DNA of 64,000 bases from Helopsaltes ochotensis (Eukaryota; Chordata; Aves; Passeriformes; Locustellidae): NCBI GenBank assembly GCA_013400155.1, contig VXBM01000017.1, positions 1,325,996-1,389,995 on the forward strand, written 5' to 3'. The position numbers were made by a program, and so were the translations under genes. Below the pieces are notes generated by a model that worked only from the letters and a program-made list of their open reading frames with translations, had not been told where the DNA came from and ran no database searches. Shown here one piece after another: positions 36,981 through 50,340 of the stretch (position 1 is the stretch's first letter; each line of letters opens with the position of its first letter).

Positions 36981-39900
36981 TTACTAATGAAAAAGTTAAT
37001 TCTATGAATTAAGGAGCAACATTACAACATTATAACTGTTCTATAATTGAAAACACAACACCTACCGCAGAAAATAGTCATCAAAATTCTACAAAGACAT
37101 CAAAGAAAAATAGCATTTATTTTTCCTCCATTCAGAATTACAATCTTTAATTCCAAGGCTCCCTCCAAAGACTTTGCAGAAATCTTAAACATAGGATTTA
37201 TAAAAAGAAATACTATGTGTTTACTGCAGTTTAGAAAAGCAAACACCAGCAGCCACTGACCTTAAAAACCTCTACCTGTTAAAATAGAAGGGAAGATGAG
37301 ATGTCTCCTTACAAATTTTTTTCCCATGTGTATTTAATAAACTGGGTCAGAATATCTGACTATGATTTTTAACTGAACCACAGTCTCCCTGTAGGGAACT
37401 GTGCAAACCTCAATCTCTCACCCAGCCTAGGAACTGAAGATAATTACCCTCACCTGTGGGGCAAGTTTCTGAGAACTAAAAGTACAATGAAAAAGAAAAT
37501 ACCAGTATATAAACTGAAATGCAAAACACTAACACCCAACTTAATGTCATTTAAGATGATTAATGTTTCCGAAAATTTAATTGCAAGTGAACAGAGATGT
37601 AGAAGGTAAATGCTGAACCCTTAAGGATGATAGCTTTGCCAACAATCAGTGACTGAAAATAACCTCTCAATAAAAGGTCCAGTAAAATGTTTCTTAAGGG
37701 CTCTTTATATAACATACATGAAAGTTAGCAGTACTAAAATAAACCTCTTCAAGATACTCAGATTCAAATACCATCTATTATTTGCCTTCCAATAATCATT
37801 CTCAACATTCAAAAATAATTATAAATGCTTACTTGAAAATACTTCACACAGAAACATCAACTTAGTGATATTTATGGCATGACCAGCCATCTTTTGCTAT
37901 GTTCCTCACTTTTTAGTCCCATCTGATACTGAAGAACAGACTGAAATGTTGGTCTCACTTTCATTATTTATTGGAAGTCAAACTGTATATCCCTTCTTCC
38001 CCACACCAAATTACATCTGCTCCCTGATTTTTTCCTGACTCCTACTTCTTAATTGTTTCCTCAAAATCGGACAACTCACCAGTGTGAAAGGACACTCGTG
38101 CCTGTGGAAAGTTATCTGCTAGGTCTAGAAACAGTAGGAATTGCACGGTGTAAATTCAAGTCAATTCAGTTATGCCACTATAAATGCACACTAGTTTGAA
38201 GAGAACCACCATGAGGCTCATTTATCTTACAAAAGTGATTATGTCTCATTCAAGATTCTTCTGAGCTGTGGGCAGATTCCTAAGCCCGCAGGTATCAATC
38301 TGACCCCAGGTGATAATGCAGAAGAGGAAATTCGCAGGTGGAACTGAAGGTTGTTCTCAGTGTCATATCTTAATGCAATACATCAAATTATGTGGAGTGA
38401 GAGTTTACAGCAAGGGAATAGACAAATTTGTTTTGAAACTGCCATTTAGGTGTAAATCCTAGTGTGCTGAACACAGTTTATGACAGAAAATTTACCACTA
38501 TTGCCATTCCCTCCCTCAATTAAAATAAGCACAAAACTACAGACAGCCTGCAAGTTCAAAATAAGGAGAACGTTAATCTCACCAAAATCCCACCACACTT
38601 TCAGTTTTATATCTACTGTTTTTCATTGCCATTGAAGAAAACTTTCCATGTCATTGAAGAGACTTGTCTTTGTCAGGGATTACAAAGGGTATTAAAGGTT
38701 GTTGTTGAAACCACCTACATTTGTAGGGATCTTTCTGTTAGTATTTGATACCTCATTTGAAAATATTTTAAATAAAGGAGGCACAATGTATCATTCAAGT
38801 GAAGAGGAAATGATGACAATACCCATTATTTATCTTCTTCCATTCAAAGATACTCATCTCTTTAAAGCTCAGAATTTCTAACTCTAGAACCACCACTAAA
38901 GCTATTGTCATTGCTTCTTAAAATGTACAAGTCTTGTACACAACCTGCTTTCTTTTCAGCAAATTTGCTATCACACCAGCAGCAATTTCCCAATGGGGTC
39001 ACGGACACTCTGTCTTTGCAAACTTCAGCTTCTAATCCTGGAATTAATTTGTTCAGAGATTGGGTGTTTAGAAGTAATAGCTCTTTACACTGGAGAGGAA
39101 GAAGATATATTTTTAAAGAATAATTCCTATCTTAGTTTTCTTTATCATTTTGTACTTCAAAAAAATTCGCGATTTCTCTTTTACATAACCTCCTCAACCT
39201 CTACTGATTGCTGTACACTGAATACCACAAGTTGTATCATTGACTTGCTGTCTTTGTTGTAAAGCACTAGATGAAAAGCTCAACATGTCTATAACTCCAA
39301 AGTTTCTAAATTCTAAAATTTTTCAGTGATGCCCTGCCTACACATAGCAAGAGAACCCAGATCTTTACCATATCAATATCAACAAATGTTCCTTTGAGTC
39401 ATGAACTGGTGCCAGATGCGAAGATCAGTTACGTGAAAGCCTTGCAGTGTCCCTTAAATCCTGAAGAAACTGCTACCCAGGTGCACATGCACAAATACAC
39501 AGACCATTTCCCCAAGGTAGTTCCTTCCCTGAGGAGATGCCATTGTAACTCACATCTTTTGGGGAGACTGGAAATTGAATTCAGATTCCTGTGTCCAGTA
39601 CTGACTTTGATGGGTCAAGTATTTCATCTACATCAATATTTACCCCTAACCAGGAAAATGCAAAGTGACACATACAAATTTAGTCTCCTTTACTTGCCTA
39701 GAATAATTTCTGTGTAGGAAGCTTTCTACAACTTTGTGTAAAGATGTTACCTTCAAAGCTTTCACTCTTTTGACCATTCTGTTACTGTAAGTTACTCTGA
39801 GTTGTAAAGTATGTGTTCTAAGGTGAGCTTTTATAGCTGAATTAAGCAGCAACTTGTGACAAAGCAGTTATCATCAGGAGATAATTGACCTTATTTGAGA

Positions 39901-42665
39901 GTTAAGCATCCTGAGGCAAAGTAGAGTGTGCTTAATCCTGGCAGGTTAATTATCCAGTGATTATGGTAGCTTGGAAAGTATTACTGCTAAGAACCATTTG
40001 CAAAATGACACTATTAAAAAAACCTTAATTTAATAAAAATTAAAAGCAATGACAATAATCAAGTTCTTCAGTCATGTACTGCTAGATAATGACTGCAGAA
40101 TGGCCCTACTTGGTAAGCTGCAATGACCATATAATTACTCCTTTTCTGAATGTTCTGTACTAAATTTGTTATATGAAGTACCGTAAATAAATACAAAAAA
40201 TTCAAGACATTTAGGTAGGCTATAAATGAGATTAAAATAAATTACCAAAACACCAGTAGTCACCGAGTTAATGCTGAAATTGATAGATAGACTGAGCTGT
40301 TACCACAGCATTCAGTGTCTAAACTGCAGTTAAGGGTATGCTGGCATTTACATTCAAAACTAGAATATTTATTCTGAGAGGTTTATAACTTGCCCATTTT
40401 AATTACCATCTGGCTGAAACTTGAAATAACCAATCTCCATTCAGATGTAAATTTTTAAGTAGAAGATGTAATTTAAAATCACTTTGCCAATTGTTTTTAG
40501 TTTAGGAATGGCAGCAATTTGGAATTTTGCTGCACTTGGATGTTTTTGTATTACTCAAAAAATAAACAGCTTAGTGCTTAACAATAGAATTTTATTGGAC
40601 TATAATGTGAAGATAAGTATAGGGAAGAATAAAATCGTATCTAAGAGTATTGTTTGTACTAATGAAGTAACAACCACACAACCTAGTATGCCTTGCTTAT
40701 TTGTTGCTTATGCACTTACACTGATGGAAAAAGTAGCACAAAGCAAAAGGAAATCACATCACATGGATGAAAATTTGGTGTTGGCTAGCTGAAGTGGTTT
40801 ATGGCCCATCAAGATATACACAAACACAAAAAAATTTCTGAATGCGCTTGTAGCTGAAATTCATACGGGAGGAAAGAAAAAGCACCAAACCCAAGGGCAG
40901 AAGCTACCAGAATCTGGCAGAACATGTCAGACTGAGCTTTGAGTTTTGCAACTACTCTTTATCAGAGAACCATATGCAGAGAGCAGAAATACTGACAATG
41001 AGAACACACTGAAGCTACTCAAAACTAGAAGTACATCATTCCAAGAGCATGGTTTCAAGTCACACAGAAAGGCAAGACAAAAAACCACTGCAAGCAGCAT
41101 TTCAGCAACTCCAAAGCAGCAATAGCCAGCAGGAAGCTGAGACTAAAAAATAACCAGGGTTTCATGATTCAGGTAAATAACTGGTACTCTGAAGTATTTA
41201 TATATATTGTACTGCCAAGTTTAAGGATGATCACTTAAGTTTAAATAGTATCTTTTCTCCTGAAAGACACCAAAATGCTTCAGAAATGATATACAGGAAA
41301 TGCAGGGAGCCTTTCAACTTTAACAAACACAACAGTACTACACAATATTTTTGGCAGCAGGTGAATAATACCATAACAAACTGAAATGACAGAGGGAATT
41401 AACCTTGTCTGAATAAAATTTCTGAAATGGGACTGTCACCCGTATCATGGGCTACTGCTTATAAAATATAAAAATACACAAAAAGTAACTACCTATGAAA
41501 AGAACCACTATGATCTGAAGTATCCTAATAGGTCAGTGGAGCAATATTTATATACACGACCTTCAAATTTTAATCCCAGAAGTTTCTATGAAGCTCTTCT
41601 ACTCCGAAATTATCTAGACTTGGTATTACTTAATCTGTGAAATCTGACAGGACTTTGTGTCAAGATTATACTGCTATTAAATAAAAAAACTCAACACCCT
41701 CTTTGTGAGGACTGTATCAAGAAAGATGTACAAAGGTAACAGTTGGAAATAGCAAGAACATGTCTGGAAAATACGTTTTCTGTATAGTTAACTTTAGTTA
41801 AAAAGGTTTCCATTAGCCCACTGCATTTAAAAACATTGCAATTTTCTTTGTTTTAAAAGTAAGTATCCTGAATTTTTTAAAAGTCCTATATCTATAACAA
41901 TGCTAGTCCCTATGTGGACATGTGGACAATAATTTAAAAACTGACTTGTCTTGTGGTACAAGTCCCTGTGTCACAACCAGGAATAACCACTGACAGGAGG
42001 AAGTTCTTTTCCATCGTTTTCCTGTACTCATGTAGTTATCTTGAGTGACAAATCCACATTTCATTTAGATGTGTCACACATTTCAAGGCTTTTTTCAACC
42101 TTCTTCTTCTGAAAAAAACTAATAAATATTTAAGAACACTTTCTAAAGTGAAGAAAAATCAAAAATGATGGGGGAAGTCTGAATTAATTTGGTCTATTAA
42201 CATGGACTTCCAGGCAGATTTTCATGCAATCTGTTTGCCAACTTACATAGCAAAGATAAGCCTTCCTTTGATGGGCTGCCAGTCCATCTACCATAAAATC
42301 AATGAGAACCTTTTAAACCAACTCTCTATTTCTTAGTTCTCTCATTCCACATCTCCCCAAAGAGTTGTCTTCATCACAGAAAATGCTATCAATAGCAGCA
42401 CTATGGGCAAGGAATCAAGTTACAGGAGCTCACTGGTAGCCCTTCATATGTTTTCTTCCAGCAGAGTTAAATTCAGGGTGAGGCCATGGACAGTTACTAC
42501 AAAGCACCAATGTTTTGGGTATTTCCTGCTAGAATGTGCAAGTTGTAAATCTGTAACAGGACATCTTTGGCATCAAATGAAATATCCCAATTCAGTGACC
42601 ACAGATTTAACTTTCTAGCGACACCTCACATGGCCCGATTCCCCCTAGAAACAAAGGAGCACCAT

Positions 42666-42895
42666 CAATCACAGAATCATCAAGTCACCTTTGACTGACC
42701 ATCACCCCATCAACTCGATCTGCAGCACTAAGTGCCACATCTAGTCTTTCCTTGAACACCTCCAGGGAGGGTGACTCCACCAACTCCCTGGGCAGTTCGT
42801 TCCAGTGCTTGACAACCCTCTCAGTGAAGAAATTCCTCCTGATATCCAACCTGAACCTGCAATGGCCCAGCTTGAGGCTATGTCCCGGGGAAGCA
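42666..42895 (-). mobile_element. CR1 LINE 3' fragment next to ADK exon
   Basis: The plus strand starts ATCACAGAATCATCAAGTC and continues CCTTGAACACCTCCAGGG, CCCTGGGCAGTTCGTTCCAG and GAAGAAATTCCTCCTGATAT. This is the reverse complement of a CR1 3' region. The element is in the ADK sense orientation and ends about 66 bp from the donor of the 171-bp exon. It is 5'-truncated and non-coding. Confidence 0.9.
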
Positions 42896-42961
42896 GGCTC
42901 TGAGACTCAAACACCTAAATGCCAGAGATACAAATACTTCCATTACTCTCTTAAGACTTAC

Positions 42962-43132
42962 CGTTTCATTTCCAAAAAGAACATCCACATAAGGCATGAC
43001 TTTCATCATCGGCTCTTTGTAAAACTGGCTTATAAATGGCGCAGAAAGATTCAAGCTGAAGATCTTGTTGTTGGCAGAAGCCTGAGCAGCCACTTTTAAT
43101 ACTGCTTCTGGTGACACTGTCAGGAAGAATCC
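42962..43132 (-). CDS. ADK: ADK exon (probably exon 7), residues ~169-225
   Basis: This 171-bp exon encodes 57 residues starting GFFLTVSPEAVLKVA and ending MPYVDVLFGNET. By eye about 48 of 57 match human ADK from memory. The acceptor is TTTGCAG before GGATTC and the donor is ACG followed by GTAAGT. Both boundaries are phase 0. It carries the equivalents of human Phe170 and Phe201, which line the adenosine pocket in this family, and Asn223 of the NxxE phosphate/magnesium motif (Asn codon at 42970-42968). The frame is open throughout with no disabling change, so this is a functional exon and not a pseudogene copy. The changes from human are mostly conservative and fall in the helix after TVSPE (for example HHASENNR to AQASANNK). 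A CR1 fragment ends about 66 bp beyond the donor. Confidence 0.97.
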
Positions 43133-45820
43133 CTGCAAACATCAAAACAAATCAATGTATGTTACTAATTTTATATTAGGTACCACATGAAACAGGCTAT
43201 TTCTGTAAAGTCTCTCCCAACCGACATTTGTCGTACACGTGCACAAATAAAAACTTCTGGGAAATACTGCCTTTCCATTAAGGTATTAAAGAGGTGACAA
43301 AGAATCTGCATATGCCTAGAATTACAGCCTTTCAAAATGAAATATAACTCCTTACATATGCATTCCACAGACTACACTAAGACTAACGTCAGTATCTTAT
43401 AATGTGATGTACTATAATTCTAAATGCCCCTTTATAGCACTAGAGTCAATCAAGCTGTGCTGCGTAATTCTGAAGTCCAGTCTGATGGCTCTACACACAG
43501 CTAGGAGACTAACGAAATCCTTACCTTAAACATTAGTACCTTGTTTACAGTAAAGGCCTTGAAAATGCCAACCTTGTAGCTAGCACTTGTTACTGTTTTG
43601 CAAAAAAAACCCTAGAGGTTCTCATGTTTCCACATAGGTATTTCATTTGCTCCCTTCCCCCAAAAATACTTCTCTTCACTCAGAACATCAACATTTAACA
43701 ACTTCCAACTTCCACAAATCACTACTTGTCTACTAAATTGAGAATGCTGATTTCAACCCTACAAAGAACGAGGCTGCCATTTTGAATTCAGCATGCAGAT
43801 GGTTACCCCAACAACACCTGTTCCAGGAGCCATGTAAACATCCCCTACAGTTTCATAAATTTAGTAATTAAACAAAGGCTTAGACTTTACATTAATTAAT
43901 CAAATTCCACATGTTTTGTTTTTATAATTCTAAAACTTATTTTACTAACTGTTCTCTAAACTCAGTGAATAATAGCAATTTTTAAGCATGAGCAGCAAGT
44001 GTTAAATTTAAGGCCAGAAATAATGTCTAAGGCACAGTGAGAAACAACTTTGAGGTGGGTCTGACAAATAAAACACTCCAAAAGATGTAATAGTGACACA
44101 GTCTTATTTTCCAGTTTTCATCCAGATGATTATGCCTTTGAATCACCGAATATCTATATTTTCATCCTGCATACTTAAGTTATCAGATCATTTTAGGCAT
44201 TCAATTCACTGGAAAAATAATATAAATCTACAGATTAAAGACTACTTTGAGAATATATCTATTTACTTCTCCACACTCTCTAGTCTAAAATATACATGTT
44301 TGATTTCAAAATCTGGGTGTGATTTGCTACTTGACAATCAAAGTCCAAAGGGCACAAGAATCCTGTGCACGTTGTGGGAGCTACTCAGCACCCTGAAGGA
44401 CTGGAAGCCTGTAAACATCCAAGCCTCTTTGCTAATTTTACATTCGGAGGAATTAAAATGAACAGTTTATATAACTTCTCATCTCCATGGGAATTTCTAC
44501 CACCTTTTAATTTTTTATTTAATGAACAGAGAGATGGATTTTTTTAAAAAACTGTTCCAAACAGAAAATAAAAATCTTTCAAGGGTGACGTGTTGCCAGC
44601 TCTGGATAAATGACAGATTGCTCTACAGTGGTCTATGTAAATAGTAACCTGGTCAAATAATTAGGCTTTTTACCAATTTTAGGCTGAAAACTTCATCTGA
44701 AGTAAAATACATATGATTGTAATTTAAGGTACAGAACACTATCCCCATGAGATCTAATTCAGGCCTGCATCCAACTCCCTTTTCCTTGGAAAAGCAACAT
44801 GAAAGTACTGAGATACAGATAGGAGAGTTTGCTTTTTGGATCCTGCAAAGTAAAGGCCAGGAAATCTCAAAGGCTACAGCTCTGTCTTCTGGGTTTCTTA
44901 GAAATCACTTCTGCCATTTAATTGCATTCCTCTACAGTTTTTCTTATATTTTTATTTAAATAACTGTTTGACATTAAAACACCTAGAAATTAAGAGCTCA
45001 GTGTATGCCAACTCTTTTTCAAGTATACCATTTCTTTGCAAAACAAAACTGTAGCAATACAATCCACAAAACGGAATTACCAAAGTAGGGAGAAAATAAA
45101 ATTTGACCTGAACAGAAATGGATTTAAAGAAACCTAATTCAACCCCCCTCTTCAGGTATTTAAATTGGCTTTGTCTCTTCTGTTAGTGGAATTCCACGCA
45201 GCTATGACCAGTGTAGTTACAGAAACCCAGCTTCCCAAGCTTAAATTACAAGAGAAGCCACAGGCCACCCTAGTGCAGCATGCTACAATTGTGTACAGGA
45301 ATGAATTGCCCTAAAAACCCCAGCTTTTCTTATATCTCACTGGGATTCAGAGCAAAGTTGCTCTGTGACTTCTTAGAAACTCAGCCTGCAGGCTCTTGCA
45401 GCTGCCACTGCTTTTGGTCCAGACAGACGTATACAAAGGAAAGCCTAAGCCAACTACTCTTACCTACTGTAACGACTGCCAGCCAACATTGGCTTTGGGT
45501 GGGACAATAAGCGTATCCTGTATCACTGGTAAAAAGGCTTTGTATTTCACCAGTAGAAAGCTCTATTCCCACTAACAAGAAAGTGAACAGGCTCCTCAGA
45601 AGATATTCTATATCCACCTACACACCTTAGACTACTACAGAGAGTTTTGGGGTCCAATTTACCCTCAAAATGCAAAGGAACTCAACACAACCATGAGGAA
45701 AATACCTGTAATCAGATGGATGAGACAGTTAACAAACAGAAATTCCAAGAGCCTGGAAAATGTACATTGCATAGAAAAAAATATATTACTGTGTATGTAT
45801 CTATTTTTGTGAAGGAGGGG

Positions 45821-46479
45821 GGGATGCTGGTGCACAACCAGCTCAATATAAGCCAGCAGTGTGCCCAGGTGGCCAAGAAGGCCAATGGCATCTTGGCCTG
45901 CAGCAAGAATAGCGTGGCGCTATTGTCCCTCTGTACTGGGCACTGGTGAGGCCACGCCTTGAGTACTGTTTTCAGTTCTGGCCTCCTCCCTTCAGAAGGG
46001 ACATTGAGGTGCCAGAGTGTGTCCAGAGAAGGGCAACAAGGCTTGAGAAAGATCTAGAAAATCTGTCTTACTGGAATGGGTAAGGGACCAATGGGTAATG
46101 ACCTGGGATTATTTAGTCTCAAGAGAAGGCCCAGGGGCAACCTCACTGCTCTCTACAACTGCTTGAAATGAGATTGCAGTGAAGTGGGCACCAGTCTCTT
46201 CTCTGCCTACACAGAACAAGAAGAAATGGCCTAGAGCCAAGACAGAGGAGACTCAGATTAGATATAAGAAGGGTTTTTTTCATTGTTAGGGTGGTCAGGC
46301 ATTGGAATAGATTTCCCAGGGATGTGGTGAAGTCACCACCCTTGGAGGCGTCTAAGAGGCATTGGGATCTGGTGCTGGGTGATGTGGTTTAGTGGTTTAG
46401 GGGTTACAGTAGTAGTGCTGGGTGGATGATTGGACTCAATGATCTCAAAGGTCTCTTCCAACTTTGATGACTCTATAAT
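45821..46479 (+). mobile_element. CR1 LINE, ORF2 C-terminal end plus 3' UTR (~660 bp)
   Basis: The sequence opens with the end of CR1 ORF2: the translation reads LNISQQCAQVAKKANGILAC. A frameshift follows, then DNA for the ALVRPRLEYC segment (CTGGTGAGGCCACGCCTTGA). It continues through GTGTCCAGAGAAGGGCAACA, CAGGCATTGGAATAGATTTC and GGTCTCTTCCAACTTTGATG to an imperfect terminal repeat (GACTCTATAAT). The element is 5'-truncated, has several indels, and is antisense to ADK. It is a dead copy with no intact reverse transcriptase. Confidence 0.93.
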
Positions 46480-47128
46480 AGAAGGACATGTGACAATTGG
46501 GCAGTGCAGTGACAGAAAGTGAAAGGCAGGAATACTGTACACTAAGAAAACCTATAAACAATAAAGGCTATATACTAGCACACACAGCATTCCTTTGGCG
46601 TAGAGTATACCAGATGCTACTGCTTCATGATGTGATACTATTTTCTGCTGCTCAAAATTTAATGAGTGTCTTTTCTATGCCAGGAGGAAGGTACCATTGT
46701 ACCACAAGCCAGAGAGCAAGGCGGAACCAAATACACACCAGGAAGATAGGATGGTAGGCTGAATTATGTACGTGCATGTTTGTATGTACTCATGCACAAA
46801 GCAATACCATTCTTAGGCACTGTAACAGTCCATTTATTTAAATACAGTCCTGTGGTGGGGTTTTCCTTGTGGGATAAAAAGAACAAAAAGGGAAGAAATA
46901 AGAAAAATACATTCAAATACTGCAGACACACGGCTATGGGAAATACAGTCCTTTGTTTGTAACTTAAGAGCTTTTAAAATTCAATAAGATGCATACAACA
47001 GTAGAGGAGAAAGTCAATAGAGAATATCATATTAATCTCACTTGTACAATATTCAGGAATTCTTTGATGCACCTTATAAGACATGCCAGGGTACTGTGAA
47101 TACTGGATAGTCATTCACATTCATGGTT

Positions 47129-47143
47129 TTTTTTTTTTTTTTG
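47129..47143. repeat. poly-T run
   Basis: About 15 T in a row, followed by TGTAAACACTAGC. A simple homopolymer. Confidence 0.8.
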
Positions 47144-47223
47144 TAAACACTAGCATTACTGGAAAGATTTGGGGAGTTTACACACCAGTAATTTGTCTCG
47201 TAAGCCACCTCTGTCATTTTTAT

Positions 47224-47236
47224 CACACACACACAC
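47224..47236. repeat. (CA)n microsatellite
   Basis: Six to seven CA units, a minor microsatellite. Confidence 0.85.
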
Positions 47237-50169
47237 CCAAAAGGTTTCTTCTGACCTACACTAAGCTCTTACAGCAACAGCTATAGCAGATGTGAAGGCA
47301 GTAAATTAAGGGTGTCAACAGTGTCAGCAGCACAGAAAGAGTGTGTTGAAGAGGTGACCTCATGAAACCAGCACAACTGTGGCTGTGGTGAATGAAGTTC
47401 TGTATAAGATGAGAAGCCTTGCCTTACACTGAATTTGAGCTCACAAATTCATCTGGATTACATACGTGGAATGTTTGTACAATCAGGATCAAGATTTTTT
47501 TTTTCTGAGCGAGCATTTCTAAACAAATTCAGGGCAAGATGATAACAAACAGCCTTGCAATTCAGGATTGATTACTGTTAATAGTGAAGAAGCAATATTG
47601 CCACAAAAAAAAATACAGATATAATAAAAATTAGGATTGCTTTCAAACTTACTACCTGCTAAAATGTATTTCTTTCTAGCTCTTCCACTTTCCTTGCCAC
47701 TCCCATTTGCAGAGTGGATTACATGAAAACAACTTTATCATATGAATGATAGGATTTTGAACCATGGTATTCTGAGCTGATTTGGGAATGCCATTTGGTA
47801 ACAATGTAAAATCAATAAATCGTAAGTGTGAATCAAAATATTTAACTTTCAGGAAAACAGATACAACAGTCTGCTGCCATCTAAGACAAGATCTATTCTG
47901 CCAACAGGAAAGGAACACATCATCTAACTCAAAATTATTTTATAGCAAGCATTTACATGAAAACGTAATTATGATGACATCACACTCATCCATCTAAAGG
48001 GTGAAATTTTTCAAGCACACAGAAAGCTTGACAGTTACGTAGTGACAGTCCTGATAAATACCACAATTCAGTAAAGCACTACAGAAATCATCTAACTTCA
48101 AGTGTGCTGGCAGTTCCACTGAAAGAGTGAGAGTGCCGAGGTGCCAAAAAAACTTGCTCCATTACATGACAGACACAACCAAGTCAGAGCTTTTGGACCT
48201 GGTTAAGTTTCCTATATTCTGCACACAAAGAGAGCTTGAAGCCACACTCTTGGGCAGAAGAGGCCTCCCTCAGCTCTGCTCTGCCATAAGTCTCATCTGT
48301 TGCAGTCTAGCAAAAATACCAGCGCTTGGAAAGAGTGAGGCTGAACACATGGCAGTTGCTGAGCTGGAGAAGGAACCACTAGGTAACTGCTCCAGATGGA
48401 AGAACTTACACAAGGCTTCCAGGTGTTCTTACAAGCAGGAGAGTCTACAAGACTTTTGCATTCCAGCCTCTGAACTGCCTGAGCACAGATGGGGTGCAGT
48501 CCACGTCCCACCCACTGTGAGACATGGCAATGAAATCATCTTCCCTCAGAACAGGAACCAGAAGGAATCTTCTTGGAATGACAGAGCAAAAACTCTTCAT
48601 CTGTCCTAGTACTTATGTGAGTTTAAAAGAGCAGGGAGCAATTTAGAAACTACCTTTAATATCGAAACATCTGAGCACATTACTTGGAACGTGCAAGACT
48701 GTGAAGTTAGCGGATTTATTGACCCCTTACCTCTTGAATCTCTAAGTTTTGAGCATTTATACTTGCAACCTATTCCTGCTTGAAATTATTGTTAAATTAT
48801 TTTCCTTACTGAGCTACGACAGAATAGCCATGATGATAAAGATAATAAAATACTCACAGTATGGGGAAAAAACCCTCCAGAAATAATTAACAAACCCCTA
48901 CAAATTAAATAATCAACATGACCTTTACTAATAAAGGTGCTTGTGGCTTTAAAGTAGCATTTTACTTTCTCTAGAAAGGACAAAAGCTCATTGTAACGAC
49001 CCACTTGGGAAAAGTTCGGTCTGTAAATTAGTGAAATACACGAACGTTATTTTAATCTATGTACCTGTTCTTCCTGTAAAAGGTAATTTAGGAATTTAGA
49101 CAGTCCCTAGGCAGTATCAGTTGCATTTTTGAACTATATTTTATCTAAGTGATAAATCTTATGTCAATGATCAGCAAGTAGTTCCTTAATGAAACAAAAC
49201 CCACTGCTTTTTGTCCAGTTCCTACTGCAGACAGTTGTTTTAAATCAGGAAGCGAGGACAGCAAGAATGCAACAATTTCTCTGAGTAATTGTTTTGGCTT
49301 GTTCCTGTATGCCTTGTTTATTTTTATGAAAGTATTGCTTTATAACTGGAAAATGACTAAGCCATAAACTATTGTTTTATCATTCTGAGTGGCCAGTGTT
49401 TCTGTTTTCCATAAAAGCCGAGTTTCAAACAGTTTTCAGGAACATAGGAAAAAACCTAACTGTCAGTAAATGTGCTTATATTGACCATGACATTTTCCTC
49501 TATGATGCTGCCAACATGTCAGAAGGAAAGGATTGCTTTCAGACATGAACAGCTTCTTTGTTGCTGAAGTGAACTCTCATTATTGCCATATTTGTATCTA
49601 TCAGTAGCAGAGAACCCTCAATATCTGGCATTACACGCTAAAGAAAACAATTATTTTATGCATATATTACCAATCTATTTTTCATTTTAATCAGTTTGCA
49701 AATATTTTTCAATTCTGATCACAAATGGTGAAATTTGGTACTCTCCAGGAGTTGTTCTAAGCCACACAAAATAATTGTGTGACCTTACTTAGGAGATGTG
49801 TACTCACAGTGTAGATGAGAACTTTAACAATGAGGTGAAACACATGTGCCAGAGAGCAATAATATATCTACTTTTGGTGTAGAGAAATGTCATCCCAAAT
49901 AAAGAAATCCTCCTGTTTCCCTGAAAAGTACAAAATTAGTTAAGATCTTAATTCATCTTGCCAAAATGAGCTTAAGAATTTGGTTGGACAATGCTTCCTT
50001 AAGTTAGCCACTCTGTGAAAAAAAACCCCACGTCTCTAATATGCTCTCTCAAATGCAATATATAGTTTTACATGAGTTTATTAAGCTCAGGGAGTGAGAT
50101 GTATACATTTAATTATACTGATTTTTTAACAAAATTTTGGAGAAAGTACTAAACATCATCCGGGAGATA

Positions 50170-50340
50170 GGAGCCCAGAGATTTTATTACTTCAATTAAT
50201 AATTCAACCTCTTTTGCCTCTGTTTACCCACTTGCAAAATAGTTATAATGATAAATACACCTCCACTGGCAGAACCAGTGGGAGGTTTAATTACTTAACA
50301 TTACTGAAAAGACTGAAATTTTGTGTTGAAAGGTATTACA
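50170..50340 (+). mobile_element. possible MIR-like SINE fragment with hairpin
   Basis: CCTCTGTTTACCCACTTGCA then AAAATAGTTATAATGATAAA resembles the MIR middle (CCTCAGTTTCCCCATCTGTA, then AAATGGGGATAATGATA). GGAGGTTTAATTACTTAA and GAAAGGTATTACA could be the decayed 3' part. A hairpin lies inside: CCTCCACTGG at 50260-50269 pairs with CCAGTGGGAGG at 50275-50285 with one bulge. Similarity is judged by eye. Confidence 0.4.

Larger units (their letters stand above)
11221..42961 (-). other. ADK: ADK 31.7-kb intron between the 171-bp and 36-bp exons
   Basis: The intron runs from the GTAAGT donor at 42961 to the CAG acceptor at 11221. It contains a 51-bp tandem duplication (14273-14374), a CR1 copy (about 19829-20590), CA/TA microsatellites, an unexplained long open frame (27700-28455) running into an AT-rich trinucleotide repeat, a poly-A tract (29631-29709), a MIR-like SINE (about 35985-36135), one unresolved base (36802) and a CR1 copy (about 42666-42895). 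The rest is AT-rich sequence in which I see no gene, RNA gene or named element. Confidence 0.9.

Noticed and set aside
45647..45949. 100-codon plus-strand frame
   Set aside because: Its second half is the frameshifted end of CR1 ORF2 and the first half is unrelated intron.
48127..48609. 160-codon plus-strand frame
   Set aside because: It starts at GTG, has no recognisable motif, and its length is within reach of chance in 64 kb. No splice or polyadenylation context supports it.
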